Shown: positions 16,174 to 26,018, numbered from the stretch's first letter. The stretch is 64,000 bases of DNA from Palsa-189 sp963803735 (GCA_963803735.1 CAWDNV010000010.1:434001-498000); one strand, 5' to 3'. A program made the numbers and translations. The notes: generated from the letters alone by a model not told the origin.

Positions 16174-17031
16174 TTGAGAAAATTTCCTGTCCTGATACCA
16201 GCGGTACTATTGTCTGCTGCTCTCGTGAGTTTCGCGTCGGCATCGTGCTTTGCCCAGGAAAATGCGGCTCAATTGAGCGCCGCTAATATGGCGGCCAGCC
16301 CGACTGCAGATACTTTATTCAGTTTGCCTGTTGCAGAGCCCGATCCCGTTCCGCCGAGCCCTGCGCCTGCGAGCGCGGAAGGGCCTCGCAAGATCGGCGT
16401 AGGCGCGAAGATCTCGCTGCTTGGAATTGGCGGAGAAGCCGCGGTTGCGCTCACCAAGCGCATCAACGTCCGCGGAGGATTCAATTTCTTCAACTACAGC
16501 GACACTTTCAATAAGGACGGCATCAACTATGGCGGCCAGCTCGCCTTCCGATCCGCGGAGGCGCATCTCGATCTCTTCCCATTTGCGGGCGCGTTCCACG
16601 TCAGTCCCGGACTCTTGTTTTATAACGACAACCATATCAGCGCGACCGCGTCTGTTCCCGGCGGCCAGGTGTTCACGCTGGGCGGCACGAGCTATACCAG
16701 TAGTGCGGCGAATCCAGTGGCGGGCACAGGCAAACTCGGCTTCAACAAGGTCGCGCCATCCATTCTCGTTGGCTTCGGCAACCTGATTCCACGCAACCGG
16801 CGTCGCTTCAGTCTCAGCACGGAATTTGGAATAGCTTATACGGGTGCGCCAAAGGCGTCGCTAGCGTTGACGGGCACTGCCTGCAGCAATCCCGCAGTGA
16901 TCTGTGTCAATGCAGGCACCGATCCGACAGTGCAGGCCAATGTGCAATCCGAAGTCGCCAAGGTCAACCATGACGTTTCCATTCTCAAGATTTATCCGCT
17001 GGCGTCGGTTGGCTTCGCAGTGAATTTCTAA
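16174..17031 (+). CDS. Predicted outer-membrane beta-barrel protein
   Basis: 285 aa. I chose TTG 16174 because GGAGG (16163-16167) lies 6 nt upstream; a GTG at 16168 abuts the same site. A clear signal peptide (MRKFPVLIPAVLLSAALVS, cleavage near CFAQ) is followed by a Pro/Ala linker and alternating strands: GVGAKISLLGIGGEAAVAL, INVRGGFNFFNYSDTF, GAFHVSPGLLFYNDNH, ending in aromatic VGFAVNF. A terminal Phe is typical of BAM-assembled barrels. No specific function is recognised. A hairpin follows the stop. Confidence 0.65.
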   Translation: MRKFPVLIPAVLLSAALVSFASASCFAQENAAQLSAANMAASPTADTLFSLPVAEPDPVPPSPAPASAEGPRKIGVGAKISLLGIGGEAAVALTKRINVRGGFNFFNYSDTFNKDGINYGGQLAFRSAEAHLDLFPFAGAFHVSPGLLFYNDNHISATASVPGGQVFTLGGTSYTSSAANPVAGTGKLGFNKVAPSILVGFGNLIPRNRRRFSLSTEFGIAYTGAPKASLALTGTACSNPAVICVNAGTDPTVQANVQSEVAKVNHDVSILKIYPLASVGFAVNF

Positions 17032-17053
17032 ACCTAATCGTGGAATCGAGACT

Positions 17054-17081
17054 CCTCCCGCCGCGTTAGCCTGGCGGGAGG
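17054..17081 (+). terminator. Hairpin after the beta-barrel gene
   Basis: CCTCCCGCC (17054-17062) pairs with GGCGGGAGG (17073-17081), 10-nt loop, 23 nt after the stop codon. No T run follows, so termination is likely but not certain. Confidence 0.5.
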
Positions 17082-17302
17082 TGCCCTGCCTTAGATTACA
17101 AATGCCCAGGGCCCGCGCCTGTGAACGTTTCGGTGGTTGCCCTTGTCAACGCTCGGCGGCTCCCGTAGAGTAGCCCTTTAATCCTTAGTTAAGCGATCTG
17201 TCAGGCGAACCACCCACCGTGCCCCGATCAAGGTCTCCTCACGCGCGTCCGAAGCGCCCGCGTGCCCGCCAACGCGAGCACGCCGGTACTCAAAGCGAGC
17301 GC

Positions 17303-18167
17303 ATGCCAAGGCTCGATCTGCGCGGCGATACCCGAGCCCGTAAGCGCATTGGCAAGGCGTTCGAATCGCTCATCGCTCTGCAGGCACGGCTCCGCGCACC
17401 CAATGGCTGCCCGTGGGACCGGGAGCAGACGCACGATTCGCTCCGAACTTATCTCGTCGAGGAGACTTACGAGGTGCTGGACGCGCTCGATAGCGGCGAC
17501 GCGCGGAAATTTGCCGACGAATTGGGCGATCTGCTGCTGCAGATCGTCTTTCACGCGGAGCTCGCCGCAGAAGCCGGGAAATTCGATATCGCCGACGTGA
17601 TCGAGCAAATTTATACGAAAATGGTGCGGCGTCATCCGCACGTCTTCGGTAACGTCCGCGCGGAAACTTCGGCGGACGTGCTGAAAAATTGGGAACAGCT
17701 CAAAGCCGAGGAGCGCGCCAAGAGCAAGGTTTCGGAAGCAAGGGCCCCGAATGCATCGATTCTCGATACTGTTCCGCGCAACCTGCCCGGGTTTGCTCGA
17801 AGCGCATCAGCTCACGCGCCGCGCCGCCAACGTCGGGTTCGATTGGCAGGACGTAAAGGGCATCTTCGATAAGATGGCCGAAGAGACCGCCGAGTTGAAG
17901 GAGTTGCTCGCGTCCCGTGAGCGCCGCACCGAAGAGATCGAAGAGGAAGTTGGCGACCTGCTCTTCGTGGGCGTGAATTTAGCGCGCTTTCTTGGGTTTG
18001 ACGCCGAAATCGCTCTGAAGAAGGCCAATCGCAAATTCGCGCAGCGATTCCGAGGAATGGAGCGCCTCGCCGCGGCTCGCGGGCAAAGCTTGAGCGGCCT
18101 TTCCTCCGCAGAGTTCGATGGACTGTGGAATGAAGTCAAGAGCGGTGCATGCTGCAAGAATAGCTAG
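17303..18167 (+). CDS. mazG: Nucleoside triphosphate pyrophosphohydrolase MazG, interrupted by a +1 frameshift
   Basis: The first MazG domain (LRAPNGCPWDREQTHDSL, LVEETYEVLDALD, ADELGDLLLQIVFHAEL, with EExxE and ExxD metal residues) is read from ATG 17303 (GTG 17219 is in frame) up to about 17790. The second domain (LLEAHQLTRRAANVGFDW, EETAELKELL, EEEVGDLLFVGVNLARFLG) continues one frame over and ends at 18167. Deleting one T in GGGTTTGCTC (17790-17799) restores LPGLLEAHQ. The enzyme hydrolyses all NTPs to NMP and pyrophosphate, with roles in nucleotide-pool cleaning and stringent stress. The homopolymer context suggests a sequencing error. Confidence 0.85.
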
Positions 18168-18238
18168 GGAAAGGCGGAGCGCCTCGGCCAGAACCGAGCC
18201 TCGGATGACAGTCATGTAGGCTTAGCAGGTGAATGCCC

Positions 18239-19022
18239 ATGACAACCGTTGCGAAGCACGCCAAGTCGGCTGAAGCGAAGGCGGTGGAGATTGCGGTTCG
18301 ACGCCTGTTCCGGTCTCTCGGAATTTGCCACTTGCATCGAAATCGAACGTGCGGTGTGGGGATCGGCTGACGTGGATATCGTGCCACTTCCGCTTTTTGT
18401 CGTGGCCGCGGAAACTGGTGGGCAGGTGCTGGGCGCATTTGCCGGCGACCGCATGATCGGGTTCACGCTAGCCATTGCCGGTGTGCACGGGCGGAAGCCT
18501 TTTCTGCACTCCCATATGACAGCGGTTTTGCGGCCTTTCCGAAACCAGGGTGCCGCGCGCAAGCTGAAGCAATTCCAGCGTCAGGAGGCTCTCGACCGTG
18601 GCATCGATCTGATCGAATGGACCTTTGATCCGCTGGAGGTCAGAAACGCTCACTTCAATTTTCGACTGGGCGCCATAGTGCGGCGGTTCATCCCCAATAT
18701 GTATGGCCTGACGACGAGCCCATTGCACGGCGGCTTGCCTACGGATCGGCTCGTTGCAGAGTGGCACTTGCGCTCGGCTCGAGTCCGCCGGGCTCTTTCC
18801 GAGAAGCGCACCCGTAAATCGCGCGGCAAGGAGTATGCGCGCATCCGTGTGCCCACGGATTTCGGCACGATCCGTGCCACCAAGCCTGAGGAGGCAGCGC
18901 GCCTGCAAGCGGAAGTCCGGCAGGAATTCGAGCACTGGCTTGTCTCCGGCTATGCTGCTACGGGAATTAACATTACTGATGACACGGCGGAATATCTGCT
19001 TGAGCCGTGGACAGATAAATAA
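18239..19022 (+). CDS. GNAT-fold acetyltransferase (COG3375-like), frameshifted near the N-terminus
   Basis: The body of the protein, IERAVWGSADVDIVPLPLFVV, QVLGAFAGDRMIGFTLAI, HMTAVLRPFRNQGAARKLK (the acetyl-CoA loop) and IEWTFDPLEVRNAHFNF, ends at 19022. The best start, ATG 18239 (TTVAKHAKSAEAKAVEIAVRR), is one frame away. Removing one T at 18308-18309 gives VRRLSGLSEFATCIEIERAVWG, which matches the family. Without that edit, translation could begin at TTG 18249. This family is commonly next to N-acylamino-acid racemase/MenC-like genes, as here (20 bp gap). Joint action on N-acylated amino acids is inferred. Confidence 0.75.
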
Positions 19023-19041
19023 TTCCACGTCGTCTGCCTCT

Positions 19042-20148
19042 ATGCGTCTCTGTCAGGCCACACTCCGCGAAATTCAAATGCCGCTTGTGCGGCCCTTCGA
19101 GACGAGCTTCGGCCGAACGACTGACCGGCGCATTCTGCTGGTCGAAGCCGACGCCGATGGCGTGACGGGGTGGGGCGAATGCGTAGCGGGCGAACGGCCG
19201 TCCTATTCACCTGAGACCATCGAGACCGCCTGGCTCATCCTGCGGGATTTCATCTGGCCCATGCTCGCTCGCAAGGAATTTTCCACCGCAGCCGACGTGT
19301 GGGAAATGCTGTCGCCGATTCGCGGCCACAACATGGCCAAAGCGGCCATTGAGGCGGCGGCGTGGGATGCCGAAGCACGCCAGAAAAATCTGCCGCTATG
19401 GAAGCTTCTCGGCGGCACGCTCCACGAGATTCCCTGCGGCGTTTCCATCGGCATTCAGGAAAGCGATGAAGAACTCGAACGCGTGGTGGAAAAGGAATTG
19501 GCTGCCGGCTACCAGCGCATCAAGATTAAGATCAAACCCGGCTACGACGTGGAGCCGGTGGCGCGCCTACGCCGGCGTTTTCCCAGGATTCGCCTGACGG
19601 TCGACGCAAATTCGGCTTATACCCTCAATGACGCGCCACACCTGCGCGAGCTTGACACCTACTACCTGATGATGATTGAGCAGCCGCTCGGCTGGGACGA
19701 CATCTGGAGCCACGCCGAGCTGCAGCGGCAGCTCCAGACGCCGATCTGCCTCGACGAGTGCATCCATACCGAAGAACACGCACGTGCGGCCATTGCACTG
19801 AGCGCGGGCCGCATCATCAATATGAAGCTTGGCCGCGTGGGCGGATTCACCCCGGCGCGGCGCATTCACGATCTCTGCCTCGAACACGGCATCCCCGTGT
19901 GGTGCGGCGGCATGCTGGAATCCGGCATTGGGCGGGCGCACAATATCGCGCTCTCCACTCTGGCGGATTTCACCCTCCCTGGCGACGTCACGGCCAGCAA
20001 GCGGTATTGGACCGAGGACATCATCGATCCCGAAGTGACCGTCACGCCGCAGGGCACAATCCACGTGCCCAGGGCGACCGGCATCGGCTACGAGCCTCGA
20101 CGTGAGCGCATCGAACAGCTCACGGTGCGTCGTGAGGTCCTGCGTTAG
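19042..20148 (+). CDS. Enolase-superfamily enzyme: o-succinylbenzoate synthase/N-acylamino-acid racemase type
   Basis: 368 aa from ATG 19042. An N-terminal capping domain (PLVRPFETSFG, GWGECVAGERPSYSPET) is followed by the barrel with the catalytic set: KIKIKPG (KxK), TVDANSAY (Asp), MIEQPL (Glu), LDECI (Asp/Glu) and NMKLGRVGG (Lys), then WCGGMLESGIGRAHN. This is the MenC/NAAAR subgroup. No other menaquinone gene is nearby and a COG3375 acetyltransferase precedes it, so an N-acylamino-acid racemase or related role is at least as likely as menaquinone synthesis. Confidence 0.85.
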   Translation: MRLCQATLREIQMPLVRPFETSFGRTTDRRILLVEADADGVTGWGECVAGERPSYSPETIETAWLILRDFIWPMLARKEFSTAADVWEMLSPIRGHNMAKAAIEAAAWDAEARQKNLPLWKLLGGTLHEIPCGVSIGIQESDEELERVVEKELAAGYQRIKIKIKPGYDVEPVARLRRRFPRIRLTVDANSAYTLNDAPHLRELDTYYLMMIEQPLGWDDIWSHAELQRQLQTPICLDECIHTEEHARAAIALSAGRIINMKLGRVGGFTPARRIHDLCLEHGIPVWCGGMLESGIGRAHNIALSTLADFTLPGDVTASKRYWTEDIIDPEVTVTPQGTIHVPRATGIGYEPRRERIEQLTVRREVLR

Positions 20149-20151
20149 TCC

Positions 20152-21141
20152 GTGGCGGCTGAAGGGCATCTTCCTGGCCGCGCCGTCCGGCCGTCTTCGG
20201 CGTCGATCTTCCTCGTCATGGCCTTTCTGATCTTCGTGTGGTCCTTGAACTATATCGTCGCCAAAATCGGACTGCGCGAACTTCCGGCTCTGGCGTTGGG
20301 ATCGTTCCGGTTGGTCACCGCGGGAATCGTGTCGCTGCCGGTGTTATTTTTCCAGCGAGCGGGGAAGAGGCACGATCTTAAAGTACAAGTTGAAGTATCG
20401 CAGAAGAGAAAACTTCGCGTGCTTTGGACGATCACCTATCTCGCCGTCTTTGGTGTTGTTCTGAATCAAGGCGGCTTCACGGTAGGCTTGAACTATACCT
20501 CCGTCAGTCACTCCTCCTTGATTATCGGTTGCGCGCCGATCTTGATATTGGTGTTCTCGTGGGCCCTGCGGCTAGAAGCGCTCACGCGGCGCAAAGCGAT
20601 CGGCATGGTGCTCGCGTTTGCGGGTGCCGTGGTGGTCGCTGTGGAGCAGGCCACGAATTCGGGCGCCGCCAGCTTTCGCGGCGATCTGCTCACGCTGGTT
20701 GCGGGAATCGGGCTGGCGCTTTATACGGTGCTCGGTAAGCGTGCGGTCGCGGAACAGAGTCCCATGCGCCTCAGTCTGCTGACAAATATCGCCGCGGCCG
20801 TTCTTGTCTCGCCGATAGCCATTTGGCAGATGGACGTGCTCGCTCAGGCGGGTCGCCTGGGCGCGATCAGCCTCGAAGCGTGGAGCGGTGTGATCTACTT
20901 GGCGGTACTGGGCTCGGTGGTTTCCTACGTTCTATATTTCTGGGCTCTGCGGTATATGACTCCAGCGGGTCTCGGCGCAGTGAGTTATCTGCAGCCGATT
21001 GGCGCGATGTTGTTGGGTTTGGTGCTGCTCGGCGAACCGGTCACGCGCCGCGTCGCCGTCGGAGGGTTCCTCATAATCGCCGGCGTTTACGCCATCGAAA
21101 CACACTCCCGCGAGCTGCAACCAGAAGAGGAATTAGCCTGA
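20152..21141 (+). CDS. EamA-family (DMT) transporter
   Basis: 329 aa, ten predicted membrane helices in two EamA repeats (first about 25-155, second about 170-315). Typical segments are FLIFVWSLNYIVAKIGLREL, NYTSVSHSSLIIGCAPIL and, in the second repeat, FWALRYMTPAGLGAVSYLQ followed by GEPVTRRVAVGGFLIIAGV. It exports or exchanges small metabolites; the substrate is not deducible. GTG start 3 nt after the stop of the enolase-superfamily gene, so it is in the same operon and may handle an amino-acid derivative. Confidence 0.85.
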   Translation: MAAEGHLPGRAVRPSSASIFLVMAFLIFVWSLNYIVAKIGLRELPALALGSFRLVTAGIVSLPVLFFQRAGKRHDLKVQVEVSQKRKLRVLWTITYLAVFGVVLNQGGFTVGLNYTSVSHSSLIIGCAPILILVFSWALRLEALTRRKAIGMVLAFAGAVVVAVEQATNSGAASFRGDLLTLVAGIGLALYTVLGKRAVAEQSPMRLSLLTNIAAAVLVSPIAIWQMDVLAQAGRLGAISLEAWSGVIYLAVLGSVVSYVLYFWALRYMTPAGLGAVSYLQPIGAMLLGLVLLGEPVTRRVAVGGFLIIAGVYAIETHSRELQPEEELA

Positions 21142-21199
21142 TTTAACTGGAGCATGAACTTGAAGCTGGGCTATGCCCGCTAACTTCTCAAGTATTACT

Positions 21200-22138
21200 T
21201 CACTTCGCGATCAGCTCACCAACCATGGGGGGAGCAGCCGGGACTGCAGTCGCCCACGCACTGATGGGATGTTTCTGTCCGCACTCTGTGCATGAGGTCT
21301 CGGGGAACTGCTTTGCGCAGTAAGGGCAAACGGCCTGCGTCATGAAAGTGTCGAATCGCTTCTTGCATTGCGAGCAAATCCAAAAGTTGCCCACGGGAGG
21401 CGCTGCTTTGCAGGAGGGGCAGTGGAATCCCTCATTTCGCGGCGCCTTGGCAAGCTGATAGAGCGTGCGGGCGAGTTTGAATCCTCTCCAGCAATACATG
21501 ATCACGAATACGGACAAGGCGCCAAACCAGACGGATTGGATTTTCAGGGCCACGAGCACGAATCCGACGGCGCCAGCGAAGCCGAGAATCGTGGTCACCA
21601 TCAAGCTGTAGGCACGTCCCATCACGAACCAAAGCAGCGCTCGAAGGATCTGGCCGCCGTCGAGAGGGTAGATAGGCAAAAGATTGAAAAGAAGCAGGCC
21701 TACGTTCATGTACAGGATCGAACGAAGTATCAGGTGCACATTCGGCATTACCTGGGCCCATCCGAGCGACCTATCGAGCCACAAAAGCGCCGCCAAAATC
21801 GGAATCAGCGCCACGTTGACTAACGGTCCCGCGGCGATGCTCCATAGCGTCGCGCCCGGTCTTCGCGGCGGGTCCACATAGGCAACGCCGCCCATCGGCC
21901 AAAGCGTGATTCGATTGGCAGTGCCACCAACCGACCGGCAGGCCAGAGCGTGACCAAATTCATGCAGCATGACGATCAGGAAAAGCGCCAGATACTCCAG
22001 CACGTTCCAGGTAAGCGAAGAGTAAGCCTTTGGCCGGCTGCCGATTTCATATACGGCCACCAGAAACCACGACCAATGTAAAAACACGTCTATTCCGGCA
22101 AACCGGAAAAGATGAATTGAATTTTGGCGTGAATTCAT
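21200..22138 (-). CDS. Site-2 protease (M50) family membrane protein with C-terminal zinc ribbons
   Basis: 312 aa from ATG 22138 (TTG 22144 is possible). HWSWFLVAVYEIG, then the HExxH zinc motif in VMLHEFGHALACRSVGG, a PMGGVAYVDPP loop, IAAGPLVNVALI, and NLLPIYPLDGGQILRALLW supplying the Asp ligand. The C-terminal 75 residues have four Cys pairs (CPSC, CSQC, CPYC, CTEC), a double zinc ribbon. It differs from RseP by lacking PDZ domains. Its substrate is unknown; this is probably regulated intramembrane proteolysis. Confidence 0.85.
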   Translation of the reverse strand: MNSRQNSIHLFRFAGIDVFLHWSWFLVAVYEIGSRPKAYSSLTWNVLEYLALFLIVMLHEFGHALACRSVGGTANRITLWPMGGVAYVDPPRRPGATLWSIAAGPLVNVALIPILAALLWLDRSLGWAQVMPNVHLILRSILYMNVGLLLFNLLPIYPLDGGQILRALLWFVMGRAYSLMVTTILGFAGAVGFVLVALKIQSVWFGALSVFVIMYCWRGFKLARTLYQLAKAPRNEGFHCPSCKAAPPVGNFWICSQCKKRFDTFMTQAVCPYCAKQFPETSCTECGQKHPISAWATAVPAAPPMVGELIAK

Positions 22139-22286
22139 ACCCAAACGTACAACAGAACGGCTTGGCGGACGATTGGGCAGTGAAGTGCGGGCGGCGAGAC
22201 AGGTAACCGGGTAGCGTTTTCGGCAAGTACTCTTGCAACGCGCGTTGGAGCGCCTGGCTATCTGATCTCGCGCCAGGGCCGGGCGG

Positions 22287-22700
22287 TTATTTCTTGCGCT
22301 TTTTCTGCTCTTTCAGCTTGTTGCCCGCGATCCGAGCCCTCACGAGCTTTTTCACGAGAGCGGCCGGAAGAGGTTTGTCCACCGGAAAGCGGATGGTCCC
22401 TTTGGAGGTAGGGAAGCGCTTCAGTTCATTTGCGAATTTTCCTGGCAGGGCTCCAGGAAAGAAACTGCAATGGTTCGCGAACGCGGCGTAGCCCACGAGC
22501 CATCCCTTGTACTTGAAGCTTGGGATGCCGTAGCTGATGGATTCGCTGGCCTCAGCGGGCACGACCGAGCGGATCAGTGCGCGAGTTTTCTTCAGGGTGC
22601 CGCGGGCGGGTTCCGGCACGCGCGAGAGGTATTCGTCCACGCTTTTTGCGATTGATCTTTTCGCGGTCGAACCGCGCTTAGCAGGTTTTGTTTTCTTCAC
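22287..22700 (-). CDS. DUF1801 (YdhG-like) protein
   Basis: 137 aa. A Lys-rich head (MKKTKPAKRGSTAKRS) precedes SVDEYLSRVPEPARGTLKK, RSVVPAEASESISYGIPSFKYKG and SFFPGALPGKFANELKRF, then KGTIRFPVDKPLPAALVKKL. This is the DUF1801/YdhG fold, of which B. subtilis YdhG/Fra is a frataxin-like iron chaperone. Lys-rich tail. It stands alone on the minus strand, divergent from the dehydrogenase gene. Confidence 0.85.
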   Translation of the reverse strand: MKKTKPAKRGSTAKRSIAKSVDEYLSRVPEPARGTLKKTRALIRSVVPAEASESISYGIPSFKYKGWLVGYAAFANHCSFFPGALPGKFANELKRFPTSKGTIRFPVDKPLPAALVKKLVRARIAGNKLKEQKKRKK

Positions 22701-22836
22701 GCAGGCACTCCAGGATCGAATCTAACACCCGCGCAAAAGACTTCCCAGAATTTTAGGATCCGCCTCGCACCTCGCGTCGACGCTTTAGCTTCTGCGCGCC
22801 AAGTTGACGCTGTTGCTCGGCGTGCTATAGCCTCGG

Positions 22837-23967
22837 GTGGGTCAGCTTTTCGCACGCACTCAACTCGTGAATACTTCTACGGCACCGCAGCGAAAAACCA
22901 AACGAATCGCGGTGATTCCGGGCGACGGCATCGGGATGGAAGTCATCCCGGAGGCCGTAAAGATTTTGCGCGCCGCGCTAGCAAAATCCAATCGTCAGGC
23001 TGAATTCGTGGAGTTCGATTGGGGTGCGGAGCGCTTTCTGCGCGACGGCACCACGCTTCCCGAGGGCGCGGTGGAGATGTTCCAGCGGGATTTTGACGCC
23101 ATCCTTTTCGGAGCCGTGGGCGATCCGCGCGTGCCTTCGAATCGTCACGCCGCCGATATTCTGCTCGGCCTGCGGGCCAAACTCGATCTTTACGTTAACG
23201 CACGGCCCGTCGAACTGCTCGATGCCTCGCTCACGCCTTTGCGCGATCGCACCGAGGACGATATTCGCTTCGTCATTTTTCGCGAGAACACAGAAGGGCT
23301 CTACGCCGGCGCGGGTGGCCAATTCCGGCGCGGCGATCCCGAAGAGATCGCCATTCAGGAAGACATCAACACCCGCCGCGGCGTGGAGCGCATTATCCGC
23401 TATGCCTTTGAATACGCCCGCGTGCGCCAGTTGGGCAAAGTGCTGATGAGCGACAAATCGAACGCGCTCACCTTTGGCCATGAACTCTGGCAGCGCGTTT
23501 TTGCCGAAGCGCGCCGCGAGTATCCGGAGATCGAGGCGCGCCATCTTTATATCGATACGCTGGCCGCGGAACTGGTGCGCGATCCCAGCCAGTTTCGCGT
23601 GATCGTCACCTGCAATCTTTTCGGCGATATTGCCAGCGATCTCGCCGCGCAATTGGCGGGCGGATTGGGCATCGCACCGTCCGGAAATATTCATCCGGGG
23701 CGTGTGTCGCTATTCGAGCCGGTGCACGGTTCGGCGCCGAATATCGCGGGGAAGGGCATCGCCAATCCCATGGGCGCGGTGCTCGCGTCCGCGATGCTTT
23801 GCGATCACATCGACTGGGGCGATCTGGGGGACCTGCTGCGCGCCGCCGTGCGCGCTGCCGTTCACGCGCGGCAGACTACGCGCGACCTCGGCGGTTCGCG
23901 CTCGACGCGCGAAGTCGGCGACTGGCTGCTCGAATACGTCACGAAGGCGCAACTCGCAGGTAGTTAG
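22837..23967 (+). CDS. Isocitrate/isopropylmalate dehydrogenase family enzyme
   Basis: 376 aa from GTG 22837; GTG 22867 would remove ten residues and is as plausible. IAVIPGDGIGMEVIPEAV, GAVGDPRV, IFRENTEGLYAG, VLMSDKSNALTFG, YIDTLAAELVRDP and the signature NLFGDIASDLAAQLAG, then PVHGSAPNIAGKGIANP. The REN-EG-Y motif is that of tartrate/D-malate and isocitrate dehydrogenases rather than LeuB (RELTGG). No leu genes are adjacent. The reaction is NAD(P)-dependent oxidative decarboxylation of a 2-hydroxyacid; substrate undecided. Confidence 0.85.
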   Translation: MGQLFARTQLVNTSTAPQRKTKRIAVIPGDGIGMEVIPEAVKILRAALAKSNRQAEFVEFDWGAERFLRDGTTLPEGAVEMFQRDFDAILFGAVGDPRVPSNRHAADILLGLRAKLDLYVNARPVELLDASLTPLRDRTEDDIRFVIFRENTEGLYAGAGGQFRRGDPEEIAIQEDINTRRGVERIIRYAFEYARVRQLGKVLMSDKSNALTFGHELWQRVFAEARREYPEIEARHLYIDTLAAELVRDPSQFRVIVTCNLFGDIASDLAAQLAGGLGIAPSGNIHPGRVSLFEPVHGSAPNIAGKGIANPMGAVLASAMLCDHIDWGDLGDLLRAAVRAAVHARQTTRDLGGSRSTREVGDWLLEYVTKAQLAGS

Positions 23968-24026
23968 TTTTCTTACGAAGCGCCCGGCAGGATTTTCCGA
24001 GAGATCCTTCGGGGCCAACGCTGCCC

Positions 24027-24059
24027 CTCAGGATGACAAAAATTAGCTGTCATCCTGAG
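24027..24059. terminator. Strong hairpin between convergent genes, part of a dispersed repeat
   Basis: CTCAGGATGACA (24027-24038) and TGTCATCCTGAG (24048-24059) form a perfect 12-bp stem with a 9-nt loop. It lies between the convergent dehydrogenase and rhomboid genes. The same GGATGACAG core recurs near 13460, 18205 and 30025, so it doubles as a dispersed repeat. Confidence 0.65.
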
Positions 24060-24096
24060 CCAAGCGCAGGACCTACACAAAAGCGATCGCGCAAGT

Positions 24097-24798
24097 TCAG
24101 CCGTCGGCGCCCCTGAAACCGAATTGGCGGCGCTGCTGGCGCAGGCCCCACACCAGAAACATCCCTAAAATAAATCCGCCGATGTGAGCCCACCAGGCCA
24201 CGCCGCCCTGGTTGATCTCGCCGAGCGTGCTGAGGCCGCTCAAGAACTGGATCACGAACCAGTAGCCCAGCATCAAGAGAACGGGAAGCCGGATGGTAAA
24301 GAAAAAGAAGAGCAGCGGAACCAGGGTCAGCACCCGTGCGCCCGGGAAGAGCACGATGTAAGCGCCCATCACTCCGGAGATGGCCCCGCTCGCGCCAATA
24401 GAAGGAAGCGGGGAACCCCAGTTCACCGCGATTTGCGCCAGGCCCGCTCCGATCCCACATATAAAGTAAAACCCGAGATATCGCAGATGGCCTAGCCGGT
24501 CCTCCACGTTTCCGCCAAAAACCCACAGGAAGAGCATATTGCCCAGGATGTGCAGAAAGCCGCCGTGCAGAAACATGCTGGTCACCAGCGGTATAAGAGC
24601 CGGAGCCAACTGCGGTCCGGGATGAGCCAGCGCTCGTTCCGCGCGCACCGGAACAAGGCCGAATTGGCGAACCAGCAAATCTCCTGTCCGAGGAGGGAGA
24701 GAAAGCTGATAGGCGAACACGACAATGTTCGCCGCGATCAGAAGAACGTTGACGATCGGGAATGTCCGGCGTGGCGTCTCGCTGCGTAAAGGTATCAT
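24097..24798 (-). CDS. Rhomboid-family intramembrane serine protease
   Basis: 233 aa, six to seven membrane helices. LVTSMFLHGGFLHILGNMLF carries the conserved H/N region, SIGASGAISGVMGAYIVLF carries the catalytic Ser (GASGA) and AWWAHIGGFILGMFLVWG carries the catalytic His. It cleaves transmembrane proteins within the bilayer; no target is evident. It follows the PfkB kinase gene by 7 nt on the same strand, so they are co-transcribed. Confidence 0.92.
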   Translation of the reverse strand: MIPLRSETPRRTFPIVNVLLIAANIVVFAYQLSLPPRTGDLLVRQFGLVPVRAERALAHPGPQLAPALIPLVTSMFLHGGFLHILGNMLFLWVFGGNVEDRLGHLRYLGFYFICGIGAGLAQIAVNWGSPLPSIGASGAISGVMGAYIVLFPGARVLTLVPLLFFFFTIRLPVLLMLGYWFVIQFLSGLSTLGEINQGGVAWWAHIGGFILGMFLVWGLRQQRRQFGFRGADG

Positions 24799-24805
24799 TC
24801 AGGCT

Positions 24806-25828
24806 TCACTTTTTACTTGAAGTATGACGCGTGCTGGCTGCGCGCGCCGTCGCACGCCGCAGTTCCTCGTCTGCGTAGAGGCGCTCATGCCGAACTCCCT
24901 CGTGCCTCAACTTTTCGATTTCCTTGACGGGCCGAATTCCACCGCGAGCTCCGGGCGCTGTGCAATTCAGTCCTGCCGCAGCGCAACTAAATTCAAGTAT
25001 TTCTGGAAGTGCGTCTCCGCGCAACAGGGCATAGGCGAATCCGGCGTGGAAGACGTCGCCAGCTCCCGTGGTGTCCACCGTGTCCACCCGGAAAGCGGGA
25101 CAGTAATGGAATTGGGTTCCGTCCCATGCCACGACACCTTCGCGTCCGAGTGTCGCTCCCGCCACTCGGCCACCAAATCGTCGCGTGATCTCCGGCAAGG
25201 ACTCCAGCAAATCCGGAATGCCGAGAAGTCGTTCAGGGAATTCTCGCGAGCCGATCATGAAATCCACGCCTTCAAGTAAAGCTTCAATGCCAGGATACAG
25301 ATTGTCGAGGTCGGCTGTGACCACAGCGCCGGCTTCGCGAGCCCATCGTGCCGCTGCTGCCGCCGGGGCGCAGGGATGTCCATCGAGGTGCACGAGGCGC
25401 GCGCCGCGGATCCATTCCCGGGGCAGTTCTTCGGGTTGCAGATCGAGCCGGTGATCGCGTTGCCAGAGGATCGTGCGCTCGCCCGTGCATTCGTCGACGA
25501 TGATGAATGCCGACTGGCTCGCGCAATTTGGCACTTCGATCAAGTGCGCTTCGACTCCCTCGCGTACGAATTCCTCGCGCTGCAACCGCCCCGCGGAATC
25601 GTCGCCGATCTTGCCCACATAGCGGCTGCGCAATCCCCAGCGCTGGCAGGCGACGGCCGCAGTCGCGGCTTGTCCTCCCGGAAGTAAAGCGGAGGAGAGA
25701 ATCTTAGTTTTAGAGTCGAAGGCAGGGAAGTGGGGGACACGGATCAGGGTGTCCGTGGCATTGAGCCCGATGGCGAGGACGTCGCACTGATTGGCGCCCG
25801 TGCGATTCGAAGCAGCACTTGTGAGCAT
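24806..25828 (-). CDS. PfkB-family carbohydrate kinase
   Basis: 340 aa from ATG 25828 (MLTSAASNRTG). Signature 1: ALLPGGQAATAAVACQRWG, and VGKIGDDSAGRL. Signature 2: VDTTGAGDVFHAGFAYALL, with the catalytic Asp (GAGD) and anion hole. It phosphorylates a sugar or nucleoside with ATP; the ligand residues do not name it. An upstream in-frame extension to 25882 has no start support. It is divergent from recO and shares an operon with rhomboid. Confidence 0.88.
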   Translation of the reverse strand: MLTSAASNRTGANQCDVLAIGLNATDTLIRVPHFPAFDSKTKILSSALLPGGQAATAAVACQRWGLRSRYVGKIGDDSAGRLQREEFVREGVEAHLIEVPNCASQSAFIIVDECTGERTILWQRDHRLDLQPEELPREWIRGARLVHLDGHPCAPAAAAARWAREAGAVVTADLDNLYPGIEALLEGVDFMIGSREFPERLLGIPDLLESLPEITRRFGGRVAGATLGREGVVAWDGTQFHYCPAFRVDTVDTTGAGDVFHAGFAYALLRGDALPEILEFSCAAAGLNCTAPGARGGIRPVKEIEKLRHEGVRHERLYADEELRRATARAASTRHTSSKK

Positions 25829-26018
25829 TCGTTCGAGGTACCGACTTTTTTGCCGCCGACATGAGCCAAAGACTTTATGCAATTGCTGCTGATTTGCAAG
25901 CCCGCTTCAGTCACGTTGCACGGGTCGCTGCGCTATGATAATTACTTCGACTTGTATATTGCGGCGCGGATCCGTATCACTGCTGGCGTCAGCAGACAGT
26001 CGGCGCGCCGACACGCCG